Shown: positions 17,935 to 27,552, counted from the stretch's first letter. The stretch is DNA of 64,000 nucleotides from Haloarcula sp. CBA1127 (GCF_001485575.1 NZ_BCNB01000001.1:124001-188000), one strand, 5' to 3'. Numbers and translations are program-made. The notes: generated from the letters alone by a model not told the origin.

Positions 17935-19083
17935 TTACCAGTCGGCGACGCTGCCGTCCTCGTGCCGCCATATCGGGTTGTGCCAGTCAAGATCGGCTTC
18001 TGCCTTCTCCCGAACCACGTCTAGCGCGACGTCGATGCCCAGTCCCGGGCCGTCCAGCGTCTTCAGGTAGCCGTCGTCGAACGCAAACGGGTTCGAATTG
18101 AGCAGATCGTGTGCGGGACTGGTCGTCTCAGAGTGGACGTCGAACCCCTGGTCTTGGACTAACAGGTTCGGAACGACCGTATCGACCTGGATCGACGCAG
18201 CCAGCGCAATTGGGCCCAGTGGGCAGTTCGGTGCAATGGCGACGTCGTGTGACTCCGCCATGTTAGCCAGTTTGACCATCTCTGAAATACCGCCGGCGTG
18301 AGAGACATCGGGCTGAATCACGTCAATCGCCCCTGTTTTGAGGAGATCCTTGTAATCCCATCTCGAGTACAGTCGCTCACCTGCTGCGATAGGTGCGTGG
18401 GTCTGGGCTGCGATGTTCGGAAGGTGTTCGATGTTTTCGGGAAGCACTGGCTCTTCAATGAACATCGGCTCGACGGATTCGAGGCGGTTAGCAAGGGTCT
18501 TGGCCATCGATTTTGATACTCGGCCTCTGAAATCGATCCCGATATCCACTCGGTCGTCGACCGCTGCTCGAACGTGCTGAATTCGTTCTGTGATCTCGTC
18601 GAGCGACGCTCTTGTCTCGATGAACCGGGTCTGATTCGTCGCATCCATTTTGAGTGCGGTGTAGCCAGCCTCGGCCAACCGCGTCGCTTCTGCAGCGACA
18701 TCCTCCGGCCGGTCACCGCCGATCCACTTATACACTCTAACCTTATCGCGGCTTTTCCCACCCAGCAGTTCGTACACAGGTGCGCCGAAGTGTTTCCCCT
18801 TGATATCCCAGAGTGCCTGATTGATGCCAGCAATGGCAGACATCAGGATCGGTCCGCCGCGATAAAACCCGCCACGATACAGCGCTTGCCAATGATCCTC
18901 AATTCTAAACGGGTCCTTGCCGATGAGGTACTGATCCAGCATCTCCTCGACTGCCGCTCGAACTGTTTTCGCTCTGCCTTCGATAACAGGCTCACCCCAG
19001 CCCAGAAGCCCAGTGCTGGTTTCTAGTTTCAGGAAGACCCAGCGGGGAGGGATTTCGAACAGTTCGTATCCGGTGATTTGCAT
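17935..19083 (-). CDS. dgoD: D-galactonate dehydratase-type enolase superfamily enzyme (mandelate racemase fold)
   Basis: A 382-residue enolase-superfamily enzyme that closely tracks bacterial galactonate dehydratase along its length. Shared blocks include PPRWVFLKLET, GWGEPVIEGRA, YRGGFYRGGPILMSAIAG, QALWDIKGK, and the C-terminal NPIWRHEDGSVADW. Metal ligands fit GIDFRGRVS, FIEEPVLPEN and AAGERLYSR; the catalytic His region is QPDVSHAGG, with CPLGPIALA further on. The reaction expected is galactonate (or gluconate epimer) to 2-keto-3-deoxy-aldonate. It probably follows the glucose/galactose dehydrogenase in a non-phosphorylative route. Gluconate specificity cannot be excluded. Confidence 0.88.
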   Translation of the reverse strand: MQITGYELFEIPPRWVFLKLETSTGLLGWGEPVIEGRAKTVRAAVEEMLDQYLIGKDPFRIEDHWQALYRGGFYRGGPILMSAIAGINQALWDIKGKHFGAPVYELLGGKSRDKVRVYKWIGGDRPEDVAAEATRLAEAGYTALKMDATNQTRFIETRASLDEITERIQHVRAAVDDRVDIGIDFRGRVSKSMAKTLANRLESVEPMFIEEPVLPENIEHLPNIAAQTHAPIAAGERLYSRWDYKDLLKTGAIDVIQPDVSHAGGISEMVKLANMAESHDVAIAPNCPLGPIALAASIQVDTVVPNLLVQDQGFDVHSETTSPAHDLLNSNPFAFDDGYLKTLDGPGLGIDVALDVVREKAEADLDWHNPIWRHEDGSVADW

Positions 19084-19250
19084 ACTACTGTCTCACAGCG
19101 GGACTGTGATTAACCTTCATGATATAACGACAGCCTCCAACTACTGCATCGATCAAAGCTTAATTCAGCTGCGTTCCCTGACTTCCGTCACCGCTGGCCT
19201 CTCATTGACAATTGAGATGCGTTATTCGCCTAAACCGCCGGTCTGACTCG

Positions 19251-20258
19251 CTACCCCAGTGCACTCCACTCGACATGTTTCGAGAGTTCTGGCGGATCGT
19301 CTGGATTGTACCCCTTTTTTACGGCCGTCTTATACGTGAGCGATTGCAAGATTTTCAACGGGACAATCGGGTGGTCTGGTGATTGAGCGGGGAGTTCGAT
19401 TGCGATGTCTCCACCGTAGTCGTTCGTCGGCCGCCGCAGGACAATTGTGGTCACTCCGGCGTCGCGTAGCTTTGAAACGACCTCGCTGGTCAACGATGCC
19501 TCCGATTCTTGGGTAGCAATGACGAGTGCCGGCTCACCGGCAGCGTTTGCGATGGGTCCGTGGCTGATTTCCGGTGTCGGGAGTGCCGTCGTATGCAACA
19601 GTGCACCCTCTCCGAACTTCGTCGCCGCCTCGCCTGCAAGCCCATATTCGATCCCCTGTCCGAGAGTGTAGAGTGTCTTGGCCTCCGCGAGGACAGCGAC
19701 GGCTGTCTGAAAGTCCTGTTCGACGACGTTCCGGCACATACGTTGCAGCTCGCTCGACGTGCGCTCACTGTATTTGCTTTCGAGCAACGAGAGCGTCAGA
19801 ACCAACGCGGCATCGACTGTTTTGGTAGCGAGAACTGCTTTCTCGGTCCCCGCTGGCGTGACGAGGACCTCGTCCGCTACTGTCCCGAGCGACGAATCAT
19901 CGGTGTTTGTGATGCCAATAACGAATGCACCCTTCTCCTTTGCTCGTCGAGCGGCTGTAACGGTTTCAGACGTCTCGCCGGACTGGGAGTAGGCGACGAC
20001 AACCGTTTCCTCAGTAATCGGCGGACCGGCGAACAGGTATTCTGACGCGGCGTACGCCGTTGCGTCGATACCGCGCTGGAAAGACACATACTGGCCGATC
20101 ACACCCGTCCAGTAGGAAGACCCACAGCCGATGAAGTGGACTCTGTCAGCGTCCGCAATACGCTTACGTGGCTCGGAAAGGTCGCGCGTGCTCATTTTGA
20201 AGTCATTCAGTCGGTCGATACCGGAACGGATCTCGTCGTAGACTGCGTGTGTAGTCAT
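19251..20258 (-). CDS. Double SIS-domain protein, sugar isomerase or glucosamine-6-phosphate deaminase type
   Basis: About 335 residues with two SIS domains and no glutaminase domain. The first SIS holds GCGSSYWTG and the phosphate loop SQSGETSET; the second has LGQGIEYGLAGEAATKFGEG and PEISHGPIAN, like the isomerase half of GlmS. Archaeal glucosamine-6-phosphate deaminases of the GlmD type have this architecture. I chose the ATG giving MTTHAVYDEI; the frame extends 16 codons further upstream without similarity. It diverges from the sugar ABC transporter genes with a 245-base shared control region. An amino-sugar role fits the hexosaminidase and deacetylase nearby. Confidence 0.8.
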   Translation of the reverse strand: MTTHAVYDEIRSGIDRLNDFKMSTRDLSEPRKRIADADRVHFIGCGSSYWTGVIGQYVSFQRGIDATAYAASEYLFAGPPITEETVVVAYSQSGETSETVTAARRAKEKGAFVIGITNTDDSSLGTVADEVLVTPAGTEKAVLATKTVDAALVLTLSLLESKYSERTSSELQRMCRNVVEQDFQTAVAVLAEAKTLYTLGQGIEYGLAGEAATKFGEGALLHTTALPTPEISHGPIANAAGEPALVIATQESEASLTSEVVSKLRDAGVTTIVLRRPTNDYGGDIAIELPAQSPDHPIVPLKILQSLTYKTAVKKGYNPDDPPELSKHVEWSALG

Positions 20259-20443
20259 GGTTTGATGTTCATGGGACAGCACTGTGGTCAGTTGTTTCAA
20301 CGACAACGCCAGCAGAGGCTCCGGTCAGCCAGCAACCATCCGACTGATCGGAGTCTCTCTGCGATCACTTAGATTACCGATTGATGGCAGTGGACTATAA
20401 AACCATACGATAGGTATTTGTGATAGTCCATAGAATCGCACCG

Positions 20444-20480
20444 TTTCGAAGAATGACCTAAACAATTAATTATATATACC
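20444..20480 (+). promoter_or_regulatory. Promoter region of the sugar-binding protein gene
   Basis: A TATA-like TTATATATACC stands at about 20470-20480, 24-34 bases ahead of the ATG at 20504, fitting an almost leaderless transcript. Directly upstream is TTTCGAAGAATGACC (20444-20458), an imperfect relative of the TTTC-N7-GAAA dyads, placed where an activator could contact the basal machinery. The regulator site is tentative. Confidence 0.45.
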
Positions 20481-20503
20481 ACATAGGTCGTTGGTGATAG
20501 CAT

Positions 20504-21871
20504 ATGTCAGACAGTAGTTTGCGGAGTGGCAAGCGACGTCGCTTCATCAAAAGCGCCGGCGCGGCAACGGTCACGCTACTCGCAGGCTGTGGCGGCAGTG
20601 ACAGTTCAGAGAGTACTCCCGGAGATAGTGGGGATGGCGATTCCGGCGCGAGCACCGGGAACCAATCGAACAGTATAACGACTCTTACAGTCCGTCATTT
20701 CGTCAATGACCACATAGAGACGTTCTACGAGAAGCACAATCCCATACTGAAGAAAGAACACGGTGTCAAGGTGGATTTCGAGACGATGGGCTGGGGCGTC
20801 GCTCGGAAGAAGCAAAACAACAGTATCTCCACCCGGACCGGTCCGGACGTCGAAGAGATAGCGTCAACGTGGATGCCACAACAGGTCAATTCCGACGGCT
20901 GGATGGACCTCGAAGAAGCCGGCGTCTCAATGCCGACAGACAATATCTACGATTCGCCGCTTCAGATAGGCAAATTCGATGGCGTCCGGGCTGGGTTCCC
21001 CTGGTTCTGGGGCCCCCGCGGGCACATTTATTATAAATCGCTGTTCGAGGAAGCCGGTATTGATGGCCCCCCGTCGACCTGGGACGAACTCGCGAATGAT
21101 GCGTCGAAGTACAACAAGCAGGCTGAAAAGTGGGAACAGGAAGGCTACAACACGAGATACCTGTTCGGCATTCCTGGGGCGAACAACTGGGCCGTCGTCC
21201 AGTACTATATGATGCTTATCTGGCAAAACGGCGGGAGCGTGATTGACGGGTCCAAGCCGACATTCGACAGTGACGCGGCGGTGGAGGCGTTGAATTTCTA
21301 CAAGGATCTGTCCACGACGCACAAGGCGTCCCCACAGGCCTCAGTCGAGTGGAACGGCGTTGCACGGAACAACGCGTTCAGCAGCAAACGGATAGCTTCG
21401 ACGTGGCAGGGGCTCAGGGTTGCAAACGATATTGACGCCGAACTCGGCGTCGGCAAGCCGCCGGCCGGTCCCCGGGGAGAGTCGTCGACCTTCTTCGGAG
21501 TGAACCTCATGGGCATCCATCCCTGGACGAAGAAGAAGGGCGCAGCCGCGACGTTCATCGAATACCTGATGCAGCCAGAAGTCAACGCAGAACTCGCGAA
21601 GGGCTCTGGCTTCTTGCCGACGATCAAGAGTAGCTTCGAGCAAGACGCCTTCCAGGGTGAGCTGTATCAGTCCTTCAGTGAAGACGTTCTGAACAACACA
21701 AACGCCAAGACAGCGCCGCAGGTCGTGGGCTGGGGTGATGTCTCTGGAGCGATCAAAGGGGCCGTCACGAAAGTGCTCACGAAGGCAGCCACCAACTCTT
21801 GGTCCGAAGGCGATACCGAGGCGGCACTCCAGCAGGCTGCGATGCAGGCAGAGAACGCGCTCCAGGGCTAA
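20504..21871 (+). CDS. Sugar ABC transporter substrate-binding lipoprotein (family 1 extracellular solute-binding protein)
   Basis: A 455-residue Tat-exported lipoprotein of the MalE/UgpB type. The start shows a twin-arginine region (SGKRRRFIKSAG) and the lipobox LLAGC, then an acidic Ser/Gly-rich linker. The mature domain has the cluster-B layout with FEEAGIDGPPSTWDELANDA and LMGIHPWTKKKGAA. It captures a sugar or oligosaccharide outside the cell and delivers it to the two permeases encoded next. The hexosaminidase downstream suggests an N-acetylglucosamine-containing ligand, but this is context only. Confidence 0.9.
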   Translation: MSDSSLRSGKRRRFIKSAGAATVTLLAGCGGSDSSESTPGDSGDGDSGASTGNQSNSITTLTVRHFVNDHIETFYEKHNPILKKEHGVKVDFETMGWGVARKKQNNSISTRTGPDVEEIASTWMPQQVNSDGWMDLEEAGVSMPTDNIYDSPLQIGKFDGVRAGFPWFWGPRGHIYYKSLFEEAGIDGPPSTWDELANDASKYNKQAEKWEQEGYNTRYLFGIPGANNWAVVQYYMMLIWQNGGSVIDGSKPTFDSDAAVEALNFYKDLSTTHKASPQASVEWNGVARNNAFSSKRIASTWQGLRVANDIDAELGVGKPPAGPRGESSTFFGVNLMGIHPWTKKKGAAATFIEYLMQPEVNAELAKGSGFLPTIKSSFEQDAFQGELYQSFSEDVLNNTNAKTAPQVVGWGDVSGAIKGAVTKVLTKAATNSWSEGDTEAALQQAAMQAENALQG

Positions 21872-22000
21872 GCCCCGAGACGGTCATTTCAGTGCGTTAC
21901 GCCACTTGTCCAGTTGCATATTTACGTGCACTTTCTCGGTTCGGTAGTACCCAAGTGTCGTGCAGAACGGTTAAATACATAGCATAATAATCGATTGTGT

Positions 22001-22981
22001 ATGCTCCTGTCCGCGTACCAGCGCGTCAGACGTCGACTTCCGGCAGTCCATATCCCGTACGTTAGCTCGTTACCTGCAAGCCAGCGATTCGGACTCAAGC
22101 TCATTGCTCCGGCCCTAGCGATGATGCTTCTCGTCCACGGGATTCCGGTCATTCTCGGTTTCGTGATGAGCTTCTACGAGTTCCCGTCGCTCAGATATAC
22201 TGACTGGTTCCGCCCGGAGACGTTCGTCGGGCTTGACCACTTCGCGAAGGTCTTCCAGAAGGATACGATCTATGGCGCACAGTTCTGGAACTCGCTCAAA
22301 GTCACCATTCTGTATACGGTCGGGTCGGTGATAGGGACGTACGGTCTCGGGCTCGTCACCGCGCTCACCCTCGATAAGCAGTTCCGGGGCAAGCTCGTCG
22401 CGCGAACCGTGATTCTGATTCCGTATGTGACACCGGTTGTCGTCACGCTGCTCACCTGGCGGATGATGTTCCGGAGCGATACTGGAGTCATCAACGCGGT
22501 ACTCCGTCAGGCCGGACTCATCGAGGGGTCCCTGTTCTGGCTTCTGGGCCCAAACTCGCTGTATGCGATAATCATCGCGAACGTCTGGCGGAACTTCCCG
22601 TACGCAGCAATCATGTTGTACGCTGGATTGCAGTCGATTCCTGAGCAGTTGTACGAGGCTGCCGAGATCGATGGAGCCGGCAGATGGGGGAAACTGCGGT
22701 ACGTGACACTGCCACAGTTGAAGCCCGTCTCTGCCGTCATTCTACTGCTATTGATCCTCTGGACCTTCATCAATTTCCCCGTCCCGTATATTTTGCTGGG
22801 TGGGTCACCCAGCGAATCGGGGAACGTCCTGATGTTGCTCATTTACTCCTTTGGCTTCAAACAGAGTGCGTACGGGATCGGGTCCGCACTCAGCGCAATG
22901 TTGTTCCTGTTCTCGATGACCATCGCATACGTCTATTACAAACGCGTTGTGGCCTCTAGCTACGACGGAGGTGCTATGTAA
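22001..22981 (+). CDS. Sugar ABC transporter permease (MalF/UgpA type)
   Basis: A 327-residue integral membrane protein with six predicted helices (first near PALAMMLLVHGIPVILGFVM) and the EAA loop YEAAEIDGAGRWGKLRYVTL, which docks on the ATPase. The ATG at 22001 is preferred to a TTG two codons upstream. It forms a heterodimer with the next permease, whose start lies only one base after this stop, so the two are co-translated. It belongs to the carbohydrate-uptake type 1 family. Confidence 0.9.
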   Translation: MLLSAYQRVRRRLPAVHIPYVSSLPASQRFGLKLIAPALAMMLLVHGIPVILGFVMSFYEFPSLRYTDWFRPETFVGLDHFAKVFQKDTIYGAQFWNSLKVTILYTVGSVIGTYGLGLVTALTLDKQFRGKLVARTVILIPYVTPVVVTLLTWRMMFRSDTGVINAVLRQAGLIEGSLFWLLGPNSLYAIIIANVWRNFPYAAIMLYAGLQSIPEQLYEAAEIDGAGRWGKLRYVTLPQLKPVSAVILLLLILWTFINFPVPYILLGGSPSESGNVLMLLIYSFGFKQSAYGIGSALSAMLFLFSMTIAYVYYKRVVASSYDGGAM

Positions 22982-22982
22982 G

Positions 22983-23900
22983 ATGCTCAGTTCGCTCATG
23001 GCTGCTGTCGGGTCAGAAAAGACGACGGTGCCCGACGAAATGCGGCTAACTGCGGATGGGAAAGAGCTCATATACCAGCTGCTTTGGCGGTCCGTGCTCA
23101 TCCTCATTCTCATATTCGCGATATTCCCCGTCTGGATGATGTTCACAACATCGTTCAAAACCCGGGATGAAGTGTTGCAGCTCGGGCTCGATATAATCCC
23201 TGCGGACCCATATATCCAGAACTACTTCCTGATGTTCCAGCGGTTCCCACTTGTCGACTACTACATTAACAGCCTGGTCATTTCGAGTGTGACCACCGTC
23301 CTCTCGCTGCTTATTGGTGGACTAGCTGCCTACTCGTTGTCGCGATACGAGTTCCCCGGCAAGGAGAAGTTCGAGATGGGGGCACTTGCAACGCAGATGA
23401 TCCCCGGCGTACTCATCCTCATCCCGATGTTTCTGTTGTTCATCATCATGGACCAGTCCGCAAACATTCCGATGAAAGACACGTACCACGGGATGATATT
23501 CCTCTATACGACGTTTACCGTTCCATTCACCATCTGGATGCTTCGTGGGTACTTCGACACGATTCCGACCGCGCTGGAGGAAGCCGCGCGAATCGATGGC
23601 TGTACGCGGACACAGGCCCTGTTCCGCGTCGTGATGCCGCTTGCAGCACCGGGCCTGGCCGCGACTGGGATGTTCGTGTTCTTGCTCGCATTCAACGAGG
23701 TGCTGTTCGCGTCAGTTCTGGCGACTGATAACGTGACGCCGTTCTCCATCGGAATTCAGAACTTCCAGCAGCAGGACCAGACGATGTGGGGCCAGATGAT
23801 GGCTGCTTCGACACTCGCCGCCGTCCCACTGCTCGCAATCTTCGTCGTGTTCCAGCGGCAGATCGTTTCCGGACTAACTTCCGGGAGTGTCAAGCAGTAA
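22983..23900 (+). CDS. Sugar ABC transporter permease (MalG/UgpE type)
   Basis: A 305-residue permease with six membrane segments, the first beginning LLWRSVLILILIFAIFP, and the EAA loop LEEAARIDGCTRTQALFRVV. The conserved NSLVISSVTT and SLSRYEFPGK blocks are typical of MalG-like subunits. The chosen start overlaps the upstream gene closely; MAAVGSEKT at 22998 is an alternative. It partners with the gene before it and probably with the ATPase at 27684-28814, which is separated from it by three other genes. Confidence 0.9.
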   Translation: MLSSLMAAVGSEKTTVPDEMRLTADGKELIYQLLWRSVLILILIFAIFPVWMMFTTSFKTRDEVLQLGLDIIPADPYIQNYFLMFQRFPLVDYYINSLVISSVTTVLSLLIGGLAAYSLSRYEFPGKEKFEMGALATQMIPGVLILIPMFLLFIIMDQSANIPMKDTYHGMIFLYTTFTVPFTIWMLRGYFDTIPTALEEAARIDGCTRTQALFRVVMPLAAPGLAATGMFVFLLAFNEVLFASVLATDNVTPFSIGIQNFQQQDQTMWGQMMAASTLAAVPLLAIFVVFQRQIVSGLTSGSVKQ

Positions 23901-23943
23901 TCTTCGGCTCCAGTTTTGTGACAGCTCACGATCGCAAACGTAG

Positions 23944-23951
23944 TTTTATAT
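23944..23951 (+). promoter_or_regulatory. TATA box of the hexosaminidase gene
   Basis: TTTTATAT is centred about 28 bases ahead of the ATG at 23976, the spacing expected when transcription starts at or next to the start codon. It suggests that the hexosaminidase has its own leaderless promoter besides any read-through from the transporter genes. Confidence 0.5.
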
Positions 23952-23975
23952 CCCCAGCACCTCGGATGTTGTTAT

Positions 23976-25547
23976 ATGTCGACGCAGACAGTAGCGAGTA
24001 TGCCATTGGAACAGAAGGTCGGCCAGTTATTCATGGCTGGCTTTGATGGCTCCGAACCGACTGATGGGATACGAGAACTGATTCGTGAGTACAACCTCGG
24101 CAACATCATTTACTTCACCAGAAATATCGCATCTCCATCACAGGTGACAGCGCTCTCAGCGGAGTTGCAGTCAGAAGCCACAGCGGTCGGCGCTGGCCTC
24201 CCACTGTTCGTCGCCACCGATCAAGAGGGAGGCGTCGTCTCACGCCTCAGCTGGGGCACGCAACTGCCGAGTCAGATGCTCATTGGGGCCTGTGATGACG
24301 ACGCGATGGCCCGGAGAGCAGGTGCGACCGTCGGACGGGAGCTACGGAGTCTCGGGATCAATCTGAATCTCGCGCCGGTCCTCGATGTCAATAACAACCC
24401 AGAGAACCCCGTGATAGGTGTCCGGTCCTTCGGAGAAGACCCAGAGCGTGTGGGCGCACTGGGCGCAGCCATGGCGCAGGGCCTCCAGTCCGTGGATGTC
24501 GCGGCCTGTGGGAAGCATTTCCCCGGTCATGGCGATACGGCAGTCGATTCACATCTCGACCTGCCGGTGGTCGACCACGAGCGTTCCCGACTGGAGCGCG
24601 TGGAGTTCGCACCGTTTGAAGCGGCGATACAGAGCGGTATCGACGCGATCATGACCACACACGTTGCCTTTCCGGCGATAACAGGCGACGCGGAACTACC
24701 AGCGACGATATCTTCAGCAGTCCAGACAGCACTTCTTCGGGATCAATTCGGGTTTGATGGGTTACTCGTCACGGACTGTCTCGAGATGGATGCGATTGCT
24801 GAAGGCGTCGGCACCGCCGAAGGGGCTGTCCGTGCAATAGAGGCCGGCTGTGATATCGTCACTGTTTCACACACGCTTGAGCAACAGCGCGCAGCGATTG
24901 AGGCCGTGCTTACTGCCGTCCGGACGGGACGGCTTACCGAGGAGCGAATCGACCGGTCGCTGCATCGCATCCAGCATTATAAAGAGCAACGGCTGGGTAC
25001 ATCCGAGACTGCCGAAACGCCGGAGTGGGATCGCTGTGCGACTGCGTCGAAACAGCTTGCAACTGAGATCGCAAACTGCGGGATAACACTCGTCAAGGAT
25101 GACAGCGAGACACTCCCGTTCGATACGTCACGTCACTTGCACGTGGTCAGCTTTACCGGGACACGAGGGTCGCCCGCCGAGGACGAGCGATACGACCCAG
25201 AGGCGGTCGCTGCTGCGCTCAGAGAGGTCGGGTTTGAAATTACGACGCATACCATGGCTGGCGGTGAGACCGTCGATATAACGCCAGCAAACGAGCAGAT
25301 TGTGGCCGTCAGTTACGATGCCCTGTCGAACGAGGCACAGGCAGAGACACTCCAGACGCTCGTTGCGAACCACGACCAGTTGGCTGTCCTTGCTGTACGG
25401 AACCCATACGACCTCGCTGTCTGTCCAGACGCGGCGACGTTTTTGACGACGTACGACTACTCGCCGGGTGCGATTCAGGCAGCGGCGGAAACACTGGCAG
25501 GGACAATCGACCCAACAGGGACGCTCCCGGTCACGATTCCAGAATGA
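23976..25547 (+). CDS. Glycoside hydrolase family 3 beta-N-acetylhexosaminidase (NagZ-like)
   Basis: A 523-residue enzyme with a GH3 TIM barrel (about 1-340) and a C-terminal alpha/beta domain. Diagnostic blocks are FVATDQEGGVVSRLSWGTQL, VRSFGEDPERVG, the KHFPGHGDTAVDSHLDLP loop that carries the Asp-His acid/base pair of NagZ-type enzymes, and the nucleophile Asp in VTDCLEMDAI. No signal peptide is seen, so it should act inside the cell on imported oligosaccharides, releasing terminal N-acetylglucosamine. Bacterial NagZ is shorter, about 340 residues; the extra domain is common in other GH3 members. It follows the permease genes on the same strand. Confidence 0.88.
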   Translation: MSTQTVASMPLEQKVGQLFMAGFDGSEPTDGIRELIREYNLGNIIYFTRNIASPSQVTALSAELQSEATAVGAGLPLFVATDQEGGVVSRLSWGTQLPSQMLIGACDDDAMARRAGATVGRELRSLGINLNLAPVLDVNNNPENPVIGVRSFGEDPERVGALGAAMAQGLQSVDVAACGKHFPGHGDTAVDSHLDLPVVDHERSRLERVEFAPFEAAIQSGIDAIMTTHVAFPAITGDAELPATISSAVQTALLRDQFGFDGLLVTDCLEMDAIAEGVGTAEGAVRAIEAGCDIVTVSHTLEQQRAAIEAVLTAVRTGRLTEERIDRSLHRIQHYKEQRLGTSETAETPEWDRCATASKQLATEIANCGITLVKDDSETLPFDTSRHLHVVSFTGTRGSPAEDERYDPEAVAAALREVGFEITTHTMAGGETVDITPANEQIVAVSYDALSNEAQAETLQTLVANHDQLAVLAVRNPYDLAVCPDAATFLTTYDYSPGAIQAAAETLAGTIDPTGTLPVTIPE

Positions 25548-25586
25548 GTGATATTCAAGGACGGCGCTCGTAAGATGTCCGAGACG

Positions 25587-26291
25587 CTATCCGAGGAATT
25601 CCTGTGCAGACTCGTGGAGCGGGACGAACCCCTCTGCGCTGCGGGCACCAGCCTGTTTGCCGAATACGAGATTCTCGGCGCGAAGTCCGTCGATGAGGTT
25701 GTCGAACTCGGCATCGATGCCGCCGTGCTCGACGAGGAACTCCACCTGTGACTCGTGTTTCTCAATGGCTGTGACCTTTTGTTCCAGATACCCATCGATA
25801 TCGATGAACATGGATGGGGTAAACTCCGATGTCGGCTTGCCGAAGTAGTAGATGTTGTCCGGGTCACAGGGTTCGAAATCCGTCTCAACGAGGGGGAGCG
25901 ACGCCATGTAGTACGCGTCTGTAACTAACCGTGAGGTCGCCCGGTGGTCTGGATGCAAATCGTCTTTGTAGTGCGTGAGGATGATGTCCGGGTCGTACTC
26001 CCGGATTACATCCACCATCTCGACACGGTTTTCTAGGGAGTAAGTGATCCGCCCGTCTTTGAACTCGAGAAAAGCGACTTCTGACGCGCCTAACACGGCT
26101 CCCGAGTCGCGGGCCTCCTGTTCGCGCACTCGCCCGACCGCTTCCTGTGAGTCCGTTTGTAGCCCGCCGTATTCGCCCCGGGTCATATGTACGATACTAA
26201 CTTCATCACCACGTTCAGCGTGCTTTGCTATCGTACCGCCACAGAAGACATCTGCGTCGTCTGGGTGGGCAACTACTACGAGGACATCCAT
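25587..26291 (-). CDS. PIG-L family zinc deacetylase (N-acetylglucosamine / chitobiose deacetylase type)
   Basis: A 234-residue LmbE/PIG-L enzyme. The zinc motif AHPDDADVFCGG is at residues 8-19, with the Asp as general base, and the third ligand is in THYKDDLHPDHRATS. Family members remove acetyl from N-acetylglucosamine in glycolipids, mycothiol precursors or, in hyperthermophilic archaea, diacetylchitobiose. Its gene is convergent with the hexosaminidase, the ends 39 bases apart, and is followed on its strand by no close gene. In this setting a catabolic sugar deacetylase is the best guess. It lies 43 bases downstream of the SelA-fold gene on the same strand. Confidence 0.88.
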   Translation of the reverse strand: MDVLVVVAHPDDADVFCGGTIAKHAERGDEVSIVHMTRGEYGGLQTDSQEAVGRVREQEARDSGAVLGASEVAFLEFKDGRITYSLENRVEMVDVIREYDPDIILTHYKDDLHPDHRATSRLVTDAYYMASLPLVETDFEPCDPDNIYYFGKPTSEFTPSMFIDIDGYLEQKVTAIEKHESQVEFLVEHGGIDAEFDNLIDGLRAENLVFGKQAGARSAEGFVPLHESAQEFLG

Positions 26292-26334
26292 GCTATGCTA
26301 TGATTTTGTAAGTTATTATTTATACTTTTCTTTG

Positions 26335-27552
26335 TCACAGATGCGTGAGCAGGCGGTCGACGACGTACGCAGCATCGTCTTCGTCAAGGCACATTGGGTT
26401 GAGAACAATCTCTCCCTTGTCGATGCGGTCCTCGCCGACATACACGCGCGGGTCCTCGCGCTGCAGCTCTGACACCAGCGTAGCTGCCGAGGGGGCGGAT
26501 TGGGAGCTAGAGAGATCCACAATAACGTGAGGTGCCACACTCTGCTCACCGCCAGCGACAACTGTGGTCTCCATGCCGGCTGCCTCAAGCTGGCTCGCCA
26601 TGTTCTGGGCGAGCGTCTCCCACTCGGCGACAAGCGCTTCCTGGTCTTCCTCAATGAATAGTTCCAGCGCGCGAATGAGGCCGACAAGTTCCTCTTTCCC
26701 GACCTTGAGCGACCGTCCGATTCCCTGTCTGGGAACCCCATCGAACCGTTCCGTATCGATAAGCGAGCTGGGTGGGTTCCAGACTCGACGGTCGACGTGC
26801 ATATCCTGATGCTGCACAGCGATTGAACGGATATACTGACGTTTGCCGGCGATGAGACCCGTCGTCTGCGGGCCACGGATTCCTTTGCCACCACTGAACA
26901 CCACCAGATCTGCACCTTGCTCGACGAAACGAGAGAGGTTCTCAATGGGCGGCACCTCGGCGGCAGCGTCGACAATGACGGGCACATCGTGTCGATGTGC
27001 AATCTCCGAGACAGTCGAGAGTTCGGGCTGTGTGTACGTTTTCTGGACGTACGCAACCCCAGCAGTGTTTTCGTCGATAGCGCTTTCGATTTCCCAGGGC
27101 TCAACGTTTGTTGCGCCGGTCCCGAGGTGATAATCGTTTGTCCCGACATCGACGATGTTTGCGCCAGCTGCCCGCAATGCGTGGTCGTACCCCGTCCGGT
27201 GAGTCCGGGGCATCACGATGTCGTTTGGTGCGTCTGTCGGATGGGGTAACTCCGACATGGTCTTCGGGTCGTCCCCCGCTATCGCGGCAGCCGCGGCCAA
27301 CAACAGGCCGGCCTCAGCACCCGGCGAAACGTATCCGGCTTCCGACCCGGCGATTTCAGCGATCTGTTCGGAAGCCTTTGCCTCTAGGTCACTCAGCTGA
27401 ACGAATTCGTCGGCAGCAGCGCGCATGGCGTCCGCGGCTTCCTCCCGAATGAGGCTGCCGCCAATCCGCGTTTTTGTACCCGCTGCATTGACGACCGGCG
27501 TGACACCCAACTGACGATACACCGACTCTGACTCTGTTGTGAATGGAACCAT
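26335..27552 (-). CDS. SelA-fold PLP enzyme, D-glucosaminate(-6-phosphate) ammonia-lyase type
   Basis: A 405-residue fold-type I PLP enzyme of the selenocysteine-synthase/DgaE group. It opens YRQLGVTPVVNAAGT, continues RIGGSLIREEAADAM, YVSPGAEAGL, and IVDAAAEVPP, and has the cofactor lysine in VFSGGKGIRGPQTTGL. Relatives without a selenium role remove ammonia from D-glucosaminate-6-phosphate to give a 2-keto-3-deoxy sugar acid. With a glucose dehydrogenase and a PIG-L deacetylase nearby, unphosphorylated glucosaminate is a reasonable substrate. I chose the ATG giving MVPFTTESESV; the frame upstream is Cys-rich and unlike the family. It shares a divergent promoter with the transporter ATPase. 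Confidence 0.82.
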   Translation of the reverse strand: MVPFTTESESVYRQLGVTPVVNAAGTKTRIGGSLIREEAADAMRAAADEFVQLSDLEAKASEQIAEIAGSEAGYVSPGAEAGLLLAAAAAIAGDDPKTMSELPHPTDAPNDIVMPRTHRTGYDHALRAAGANIVDVGTNDYHLGTGATNVEPWEIESAIDENTAGVAYVQKTYTQPELSTVSEIAHRHDVPVIVDAAAEVPPIENLSRFVEQGADLVVFSGGKGIRGPQTTGLIAGKRQYIRSIAVQHQDMHVDRRVWNPPSSLIDTERFDGVPRQGIGRSLKVGKEELVGLIRALELFIEEDQEALVAEWETLAQNMASQLEAAGMETTVVAGGEQSVAPHVIVDLSSSQSAPSAATLVSELQREDPRVYVGEDRIDKGEIVLNPMCLDEDDAAYVVDRLLTHL

